Part shown: positions 21,186 through 28,168 of the stretch, one piece after another
Layout of the letters: every line of letters starts with the position of its first letter
Numbering within the stretch: the stretch's first letter is position 1
Assembly (NCBI GenBank): GCA_030734395.1
Contig: JAUZTG010000009.1
Location: forward strand, 1-28,168
Reading direction: 5' to 3'
Length of the DNA stretch: 28,168 nucleotides
From: Sarocladium kiliense
Taxonomy: Eukaryota > Ascomycota > Sordariomycetes > Hypocreales > Sarocladiaceae
The notes under the pieces: model-generated
What the model saw: only the letters and a program-made list of their open reading frames with translations
Told to the model about the DNA's origin: nothing
Database searches by the model: none
Program-made: the position numbers and the translations under genes

Positions 21186-22590
21186 TGGAGCAATTGAGAC
21201 GGCTATATTAGCTATGTAGGAATCAAAATTGTGCAATGCAGCGACTGTTGGTACAGAAAGAAGTATTAAGAATATCTCGCCCAAGTCCATAGCGTACTGG
21301 AGTATAGTCTTCGCCTATCTATTCCATTCTTACATAGTTGCGTTGCTTCCATTATTGCAGGAGTCTTCATAAATAGAGGCACAGTGCGCCTGAGCTATTT
21401 CTCAGCTGGAGAAACACTGACTACCGTTTGCATCCGGTACAACACTAACCTAATTAGGCCCTCCGTTTCGTTCGAATATACCGATCGTCGCCGTCATATG
21501 CTACTCAACGCACCTTGATGGCAACTACAGGGCTTGTGGAGCGTTTTTGAACCTAGACTGTAGGTTATGCGCTCTTCTAGGATCAGAGAATTCTTTTCAA
21601 GAGGGCTAAGAGCTTGTTGGTGGAGGTTTTGCGGGGTGCGCTTGAATGTCGTTCGTAAAGGAGGTTATTTACTGTCGGGAGCCACCCTCAACGTCAACAA
21701 TATTTCTAGTTCAGAATTTCTATAGGATCAGATGCGAAACCATTGGATAGAATGCACTTGGAAGCAATGAGTTGAGAATGTGTGTGCGGCATTGTGATTC
21801 TTTCAAAGGATCCTAATGCCACACACACATCCTAAACTGATTGCTTCTACGTGCATTCTATTGAATGGTTTCGCATCTGATCCCATAGAAATTCTGAAGT
21901 AGAAATATTATTGGCATCGAGCGTAGCTTCCGATAGTAAATGACATCCTATACGGATGACATTCAAGCGCACCACGCAAAACCTCCACCAACAAGCTCTT
22001 AGTCCTCCAAAAATAAATTACTGATCCCCCAAGATCCCATCACCTACAATCTAGGTTCAAGAAGGCGTTGCAAGCTCTGTGATTATAATTGGGGTGTGGT
22101 GGGTAGCATGTTACTGCGACAATCAGTACATTCGAAAGAAACGGAGAGACGAAACTGGTTAGCGCCATACGTGGGACAAACGGTAGTAAGTGTTTCTTCA
22201 GTGAACAATTGCCAAGTCGCACTGTGCTTCTGGAAATGCTGAGTCTTGGACTAATGGTGACAGAGCGACTAGGTCTGATTGGAATAGACAGCTGCAGATT
22301 GTTTACATACGCTTGAGGGAGCTACCCCTAGTCATTTGCTCGGCGTCACCAGTTGCTGTATTGCCCAATTCTAGGACTGAGTTAATATAGCTGTCCGAGC
22401 TGCTCCAGCAGGCGTTCTGATACTTGCCTTGATGGGTGAGCCGGCGCCATGATCTTAGATTTAATATACACCACGTGCTGAAGCAGCTCGACTGCCTCCT
22501 CTATCTGACTCTCGCCGCATACGCTCTGGCGAGTTCGTGTTGCGATGCCAGTCGATCAGGGTGATTCTCCGTTAACGTCGTCTCCCGAAC
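21009..22590. repeat. Large inverted repeat spanning the 3' ends of two convergent TPR genes
   Basis: Left arm about 21009-21804, right arm about 21805-22590, with essentially no spacer (centre GATTCTTTCAAAGGATC). Matching landmarks run in mirror order. In the TPR coding part: ATCATGGCGCCGGCTCACCC and CTATATTA at the ancestral stop. In the 3' flank: TCTATTCCA; GCACAGTGCG (21381 and 22221); GAAACACT.ACTACCGTTTG; GAACCTAGA.TGTAGGT; AAGAGCTTGTTGGTGGAGG; TTCAGAATTTCTAT; GATCAGATGCGAAACCATT. The arms differ by scattered substitutions and small indels, so the duplication is not recent. Apart from this repeat, the 21186-22500 intergenic space holds no gene. Confidence 0.85.
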
Positions 22591-24430
22591 CTTGACCACA
22601 TGTTGAAGCAGCTCGACTGCCTCCTTCACTAGACCGTTGGCCCGATACGCTCCGGCGAGGGCGTGTTGAGATGCTAGTCGATCTGAGTGGTTCTCCGTCA
22701 ATGTCGTCTCCCGAACCTTGACTACGTACTCCAGCAGCTCGACTGCCTCCTTCACTAGACCGTTGGCCCGATACGCTCCGGCGAGGGCGTGTTGAGATGC
22801 TAGTCGATCTGAGTGGTTCTCCGTCAATGTCGTCTCCCGAACCTTGACTACGTACTCCAGCAGCTCGACTGCCTCCTTCACTAGACCGTTGGCCCGATAC
22901 GCTCCGGCGAGGGCGTGTTGAGATGCTAGTCGATCTGAGTGGTTCTCCGTTAATGTCGTCTCCCGAACCTTGACCACGTGCTGAAGCAGCTCGACCGCCT
23001 GAGCAATCCGTCCCTCCACCTGCGCGCATCGACCAGCCCAGTATCGCAGCTCACACTTCTCTCCCTCCCATCTTGCTTCTTCCTTGCTGACTTGAATCGC
23101 CTTCAGTACATGCGGCATATAACTCCGCCACACCGCACGATTGTCCCAGTCGTCTGACTGGAACACCGTTGCCAGGTGGCTTACAACGTTCCGTTTCACA
23201 CCGTCGGCATCACCTTTGTCCCTAACCCATTCTCGCGCAGCAAGATGCACCAGACTGTGCATGTCCAACATTTCCCCGTCTTCGCGCCGATACAAGAATG
23301 CGTATCCACATAGCGTTCCGACAGCATTTAAGAAACTCTCCTCGCTTTTAATCCGTGGCAGCATTGATTCGGGAACTGCCCGTGGTTCGATCTGCGACAA
23401 GAATGACAAGAGCTCCGCAGCTATCTCATCATGTTTCTGGATCTGTTCAAACGAAATAAGCCAGGTGATAGCCACGGCATGTCGTGATTCAGGGTAACGT
23501 GTGCGGTCCGGGAACTCGCGACTTAAAAGACTGATCGCCTCTTTGTCGACATCGCGAAGGAGTGAGAGATACTTCGACACCGGCGTCTTGTTCCTCCTCA
23601 TATATGCTGCTGCCTGCGAGATAGCCAGTGGAAGAAAAGTGAGCCTTTCCAGCAGCTCTGTCACCACCTCGTTGTCCGCCTGATTCTCTGGGAGCAGCTT
23701 CTGCAAGAAACCCTTCGCCTCGCCCTTGCTCATTTCCTTAAGCTCCTCGATGTTGTCTGCGACGGCCTGCGCGACATCCATCGTACGGGTGGTGAACAGG
23801 ATGCAGCCGTCTCCATTCTTCGGTAGATATGTGCAGATCCCCCCTGCGTCCATCAAAGTGGCCACATCGTCGGCATTATCGATAATCAGCAACCAGCTGC
23901 CAGAGGCGCTCGTTTCAAGGTAGCCTTTCACCACCTTTTTTGCGTCTTCTGTTCCAGATATTGAGAGTCTTAACCTTTCGACTATCTCCGTGCACGATTG
24001 TTCAAAAGCGGCCATGCTTAGCGCTGAAAGCCAGAATACCGACCAGTCGGTTTGGCTTGTAACATGGTACGCAACTTGCAGCGCCACCTGTGTCTTGCCT
24101 ACCCCGCCGAGTCCGACGACAGCCATCAACCGTGGGCCGTCATCGTCGGAAAGGCCATCCTTTAGGCGTCTGAGGATGCCTTTGCGACCCACAAATCGTT
24201 TGTTCTCGGAGAAGGGGACGATGAAGTGTGGCCCATGCAAGGGACTGGAATTTTCTACGTGTTCTAAATCGTAGCATCTCAAGTTAGCCGATTATGCTAG
24301 TGTGAACTCGTGGGTAGGTCCACGACTCACCAAGAGGGGCATGATGATGAACTTCCGAGTGGTAGCTGTTCCCAACATGTACACGGCTGCGACCGGCAGC
24401 ATTCACATCGTTGGCTGATACCGTGCTCAT
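22501..24430 (-). CDS. NLR: N-terminal HRAM-like motif, NB-ARC, TPR repeats
   Basis: Two exons, 24430-24331 and 24263-22501, joined by a 67-nt intron (GTGAGT...GATTTAG, branch GCTAAC), give 620 residues. The ATG at 24430 has A at -3. Residues 5-23 resemble a HET-s-related amyloid motif. Residues about 50-400 form the NTPase: P-loop GLGGVGKT (84-91), Walker B LLIIDNADD (158-166), ILFTTRT (188-194), LTFLPLA (241-247, GLPL-like) and MHSLV (368-372, MHD-like). Residues about 445-615 are TPR units of 42 residues (RETTLTENHSDRLASQHALA type). All core nucleotide-binding motifs look intact. By family knowledge it is a signal-sensing oligomerising ATPase whose TPR end detects ligand and whose N-terminal motif passes the signal on. 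The ORF ends ARAYAARVR*. Comparison with the paralogous TPR gene suggests a one-base deletion near 22515 that cut about 40 residues, the old stop being at 22382. Confidence 0.88.
22590..22967 (-). repeat. Three near-identical 126-bp tandem repeats encoding TPR units
   Basis: Units start at 22590, 22716 and 22842, with a partial unit from 22968, period exactly 126 bp (42 codons). The units at 22716 and 22842 differ at a single base by eye. The first differs only in about its first 20 bases (CCACATGTTGAAG against CTACGTACTCCAG). Such DNA-level identity, including silent sites, points to recent unequal exchange or gene conversion within the recognition domain. Confidence 0.9.
24362..24418 (-). 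other. Candidate HET-s-related amyloid motif (HRAM) in NLR exon 1
   Basis: Residues 5-23 read SANDVNAAGRSRVHVGNSY. The key pattern is a polar N/D-containing start, alternating small hydrophobics, then R-V-x-V-G-N-x-Y. HRAMs share this R-V/I-x-x-G-N core and a length of about 21 residues. They occur at the extreme N-terminus of NLRs and at the C-terminus of HeLo-domain effectors. The motif is followed by a histidine-rich linker (HSEVHHHAPL) before the NB-ARC. Its position and length fit the signalling arrangement described for NWD2 in Podospora. The assignment is by pattern only. Confidence 0.7.
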
Positions 24431-25596
24431 TTTGCGACTGACAGCTCCAGTCGAATGCTACCGCGCCTGGCATAGGTCAATGATATTCGCGATCGTAAAT
24501 CCAAGCCGTCGGCAATCATTGTTCACTTCTCTCCGGTTGCGAATGTGATCAGGATGAAATGCCTGGCATGAGGGGTTTGGTGCGGCTGTGTTGACCGCGG
24601 GGCACTTGCCTCCAATCATCGGCAAGCTCGAGGTGTGCGTATTTCACGTGATTTCTCGGTTGGGCTGACAAAGATGATCTGGATCGCTATCAGCTGAGAC
24701 TGATGCTCGGGTTGTGAAAACAACACGGTAGTCGGTAGATCATAGACGGGGTCTGCGTTCTCCACCTGCTGAATCTGGACAGCCAATTTGCTATAAGCAT
24801 GCTATGACGGACACAGACAACACTAGAATGAAGCTAACAACGGTCCGATCCGTCCCCATGCGATCAGGACCCTAGTACCATCGAAAGTGATCCACTTGAT
24901 GCAAGGCATTCTACTCGCGATGGTGTCAAATCGCCATTTTCGGACGCCGGGTTGAGATGGCAAGGGCCACCAAGGCGCAGAATAGGAGGAGCCACGTGGC
25001 ATGCCCAAAGATCAGGCAAGCATGTACACACTCGTGGGGACAGCTCTCCAGTGGGCCCGAGGATGGGCTACCCTACATCTTTCCGGCATTTCTGGACCAC
25101 AGGAGCGAGCCCAAAGTGGCGAGAGGCAGTGCCTTCTTCGAGAAGGTCTGTCTCCGCTACTAGAGACAAAGGGCTTCAAACACGCACAGCTGTGCTCATT
25201 TCTCTTCTTCACTTCTCTTTCTCTCCCGGACTCAGCCGGCCGTGGGGTGTTGCAGCACCCCTCGACTGACTGGGACCACTCAAGGCCGCATGCGCAGCCA
25301 ACGACGAGGGTCTCTGCCGGTCCCCAAACAAAGACCAATGCACGCAGTACGCAACGCGCTGCACCTGTATGACCCGCTGACGGGCAGCAGGTACGGAAGG
25401 ATGCGCCATAGAGCCGACGACATGCTGGATGGTGGTCTTTGTTTACGTCCAGAACTGGGTCAACAAGGTGGTCAACTTTCGGTAATTTGATGACTAATGT
25501 CGGATCCACTCCCTGTATGTAGACACAACCAGTAGCCCAGCACGTCCCGTACCCTACAGGGGGCTTGAGCGGCCTTCAGACCGCTGGACGGAAAAT

Positions 25597-25620
25597 ATAC
25601 ATACATACATACATACATAC
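25597..25620. repeat. ATAC tetranucleotide microsatellite
   Basis: Six tandem ATAC units. It is followed almost directly by CACAGGAGCGAGCC, which also occurs near 25098. Confidence 0.9.
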
Positions 25621-26174
25621 CACAGGAGCGAGCCGTGCTCTGCTAAAGCGTCGTACGATTGACTCTGCCTATGTTTGGGTTGTGCGAGATCAACTTAGGC
25701 AAATAATTCCAGTGTATGTAACGAGCCAGTTATGATCCTTCTTGTAGAAAGCCATTCATGGACTTTGCGAAAAGTAAAGTGGGGTTCTGGAATGTGAGTG
25801 GGTGCATTTAGTACAGTTCTGAATGATCCGTTTTATTGGATAGCTGCGAAAAGGCACGCTGTATTTTCCCTTAGGCATTAGAGTAAATTCCACGCAAGGA
25901 CGGCTACAGCTAGCTCACGCAGCCTTATCGGCTGTGGCAGCGATCTGAGTCCGTCATATGCTCGTGGTTGGCCTCCCCACCCTCGTCACGTGAAACGTGT
26001 CGCGCAAGGCGGCTTATCAGCTAAGCCTGGGGCTTGCGCAGCCTAATTGTGAAAGACAGCCAGCACACGTCTAAGAAGAAAAGAGACAGAACGAACCTTC
26101 TTTGAAAGGATGTTTGATTCCATAAGATTGCTGGAGGTCGCGAATATGGAGTGTCGTGAATTTGAAGAAATGAC

Positions 26175-26430
26175 AGGCACAGTGCGCCTTAAGAATGAAC
26201 GGAACACCGTTTCGGCGTATTATGCGCTAGCCGGATTGAGCCTTCCGTTATTTTGGAATGTACATCTTGGTGTCGCGAAACGCCATTAAACACGCTTTTT
26301 GGCAACATCAGTACTGTTAATGACTTTATAAAGCTGGAACAGTACTTGAATACCCGGAAACAATTATTTACACAACATTCAGAGGATTAGAGACTTGCTG
26401 GTGGTCTTGTAGCGTGGTGTGGCAGAATAT
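26175..26430 (+). repeat. Third, decayed copy of the inverted-repeat arm
   Basis: AGGCACAGTGCGCC is identical to 21377-21390. It is followed at similar spacing by ACCGTTT, TATTATGCGCTAGCC, CCGTTATTTTGGAATGTAC and, about 208 bp on, GATTAGAGACTTGCTGGTGG, matching the arm landmarks CTAAGAGCTTGTTGGTGG and GAATGTAC. It is a single arm, not a palindrome, and I see no TPR sequence upstream of it. Confidence 0.55.
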
Positions 26431-26568
26431 TACTAATCCAGGTCGCCATCTACCACCGGCAATTACTCTATGTGTCCGCGATTAATTCCTGTAAAACTTG
26501 CTACGTACGTATAAAGGTGATGCGATGATATAATCCAGGTGGAAGCAAGTATAAGCATACGTTTGTGC

Positions 26569-26665
26569 AAATGTGAGGCTGTTTCAAAGGCAAAGTACCT
26601 GGATTTTGGCTCGGCACGGAGGGTGGCTCGCGACGCAGGGATGGACGTTAGTTGGGCATGCCTGG
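26569..26665 (+). repeat. Dispersed repeat, copy 2 (see 3486)
   Basis: Contains GTGAGGCTG, TTGGCTCGGCA, GGTGGCTCGCGAC and GGACGTTAG in the order and spacing seen at 3486-3585. Not part of a recognisable gene. Confidence 0.4.
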
Positions 26666-26986
26666 AACCTGTATTTTGCCTGCGATAGCGATGAGAGAAG
26701 TCACAACAATCTGCTGGGGCCGGTTGCCATTGGAGGAACTGCAAGGTTGGTGGATATTTTTTCGCTCCTAAAGTCGCTTCGTCTGATAAGGGCTGGCTGG
26801 AGATCTCGTTTCGTTGCAGTATTGATAAGTGGTTCCAGATTCATGAGCTTGGACAGAGCCTGGAGTGATGCTTACAACACACCCATACTCCCACTATCGA
26901 CTTATCCTACCCGATGACAGTCATCTTATTGCACGACAATCTAAGTGCCTGCTCGTATGCCCTAGAGGCTGTACATGGATAACTAG

Positions 26987-28168
26987 TCACCCCAATTTAC
27001 GACGTTTCCTGCTGGGCGCCTCTCCATCCGTGTCTGGATAACGACGTGTCCTGTGATCAGCAGTCCCGAAGTAGGCGTTCAACTTTTGTTGTCGAACGAG
27101 TCGATCAAGAGAGAATGGAGACCCACTGATCTTGTACGTCTCCGGTCCTTCGCCGTCCTCTAAGCGTATATCGAACGGCTCTTGGCAGCTACGTACCCGC
27201 AGAGTGATTCCCTTCCTGAAACGACCATATTCATCTCTGCAGCCGGGCCCGGAAAAGTCGCATCGGACAGGCCCACCTCGGCACCTGAACAGTGCTGACA
27301 GTCTGCTCAACTCCTCCAGCAACCCCCCGAGCGCCCTCGTCCTTGTGCCAAGCCGGCAGTAAATGTTGCCAACGCAGTGGTACGTGCGGTTCCGGAACTG
27401 CGGGAAGCCGCTCGAGTCCAGCTCGAAGAAGAAGAGCTCTGCCCGCAAACGTCTGGCGAGATCCCTCACCGACGGAGATGCCAGGGCCGCCTCTCTGGCC
27501 AGCCTTCCGGTTTCCTCCATGCCTCTGACCTCGTCCAGGGCAGGCATCTTCTTGAACTTCACGTCGAACCGGAAGAACCCCTCACGTTCGTTGACGTGGG
27601 GTTGCTTGACCTGATTGATCTTCCACGCCTGGAAGAGCCGCAGTGGGAACCAAACCTCTCGGGCACGCTCCCAGAAGTGCTCCCAGGAGGAGCGCAGTGC
27701 TGTCGACTCCTCCTCACCTGTTCCGCATGAGGCGATGGTGCTGGGCCCGCGCGAGTCCCGGGACAACAGCATGGCTTCTGTCACCGCTATGGACACGGGG
27801 TTATTATAGGTCAGCCCCCCGTCCTGGAAGGTGCCAGCACCGTCGAGGTGGTGCTCCGAAAAGTAGCTTGAGGCTCTGTCAGCTCGAGAACCCGACTCGT
27901 TGTCAGCACGGCGGCGGCGAACTCACTAGGGCGCCGCCGTAGAGCAGCGGTTACTTTGTTCCTTAGGTCAGCTCCTGTCTCTCCGAGGTCATGTGGCCGA
28001 CGTACATCTCCCAAAGCGCGATGTCCTTGCCAGCCTCTGTGCGGAGGATCTGGTAATCTACTGACTGTTAGAACCTCCAGAAATGGTGTTCCTATCTGAC
28101 TGACTAGGTCTTCGGTCACCGCCCGCGTTGTAATTCGTGGCGATGAACGTCTCCGTGTCGCGCGTGCG
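26987..28168 (-). CDS. Patatin-like phospholipase, C-terminal part
   Basis: Exons 28168-28120 (runs off the edge), 28060-28006 and 27875-26987 join in frame. Intron A (28119-28061, 59 nt) has branch TTCTAACA and acceptor GTCAG and is well supported. Intron B (28005-27876, GTACGT...CTGACAG) is phase-consistent, but its acceptor is less certain because the spliced protein skips a few residues usual in the family. The visible product has about 330 residues. TETFIATNYN and ILRTEAGKDIALWE precede YFSEHHLDGAGTFQDGGLTYNNP, whose DGG is the catalytic-Asp motif of patatins and whose NNP is diagnostic. The GxSxG serine lies off the window. The remaining 250 residues match the C-terminal extension of fungal patatins (ELFFFELDS, ISGSPFSLDRLVRQQKLNAYF) and end in a basic SRKRRKLG tail that could act in nuclear import. 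Expected activity is lipid acyl hydrolysis. Fungal patatins often occur fused to NLRs; here the gene neighbours one. Confidence 0.82.

Larger units (their letters stand above)
24431..26986. other. Long intergenic region between the NLR and patatin genes
   Basis: Overlapping frames on both strands (25012-25509 minus, 25001-25372 plus, 26573-26917 plus) show no domain, and none resembles a HeLo-domain effector. The left end should contain the NLR promoter. Supported content is repeats only: an ATAC microsatellite at 25597-25620, a 16-bp word ACCACAGGAGCGAGCC at about 25096 and 25619, a decayed copy of the inverted-repeat arm at 26175-26430, and the second copy of the dispersed repeat at 26569-26665. 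Confidence 0.5.

Noticed and set aside
22590..22967. CRISPR-like or satellite array
   Set aside because: The 126-bp period is 42 codons, in frame, and encodes TPR units; there are no spacers.
25012..25509. 165-codon frame upstream of the NLR as a possible HeLo effector
   Set aside because: No N-terminal hydrophobic helix, no HeLo-like pattern and no HRAM-like C-terminus.
26463..26917. Overlapping 93- and 114-codon frames
   Set aside because: They overlap on opposite strands, lack domains and cover a dispersed repeat.

Overview
The window looks like chromosome from a filamentous ascomycete. Introns are short (44-67 nt) with GT...AG ends and CTAAC/CTAAT-like branch sites, start codons have A or G at -3, and the gene families are characteristic of fungi: an NB-ARC/TPR NLR, a C2H2-finger/TPR protein, an F-box/ankyrin protein, BTB and patatin proteins, and a DUF3435-type tail. 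I cannot name the species.

Layout. The left 7.3 kb has ordinary base composition. It carries the 3' end of a membrane-protein gene (3-365, +), a frameshifted relic (1253-1686, +), about 1.9 kb without a convincing gene, then three minus-strand loci: a three-exon BTB gene (3608-4500), an F-box/ankyrin gene with one in-frame TAG (4887-5696), and a broken gene joining a MADS-like domain to a DUF3435-like zinc-finger tail (5792-7324). From about 7325 to 19125 the composition switches abruptly to very AT-rich, almost ORF-free DNA. By hand translation this block contains relics of at least three hAT transposase copies, several short palindromic elements with CAGGSTTGTGA-type termini (one with a perfect 8-bp target duplication), one long-TIR element of another family, and a small island of normal composition. 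The block looks like a nest of transposons decayed by transition mutation, as in RIP.

The right 9 kb holds the most interesting genes. A C2H2-finger/TPR gene (19374-21185, +) and an NB-ARC/TPR NLR gene (22501-24430, -) converge. Their TPR ends and 3' flanks are the two arms of one large inverted repeat centred near 21804, so the two genes share a C-terminal module but have different N-terminal modules. A 67-nt intron adds a 33-residue first exon to the NLR. That exon encodes a motif resembling the HET-s-related amyloid motif (HRAM) that some fungal NLRs use to template cell-death effectors. The NLR's TPR units are near-identical 126-bp DNA repeats, as expected for a fast-evolving recognition domain. 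No HeLo-type partner is visible in the window. The next gene, 2.6 kb upstream of the NLR, is a patatin-like phospholipase (26987 to the right edge, -), another effector family associated with fungal NLRs.

Taken together this resembles an accessory immune or allorecognition region beside a transposon graveyard. The genes on both sides of the AT-rich block point away from it and both lack clear 5' ends at its borders.
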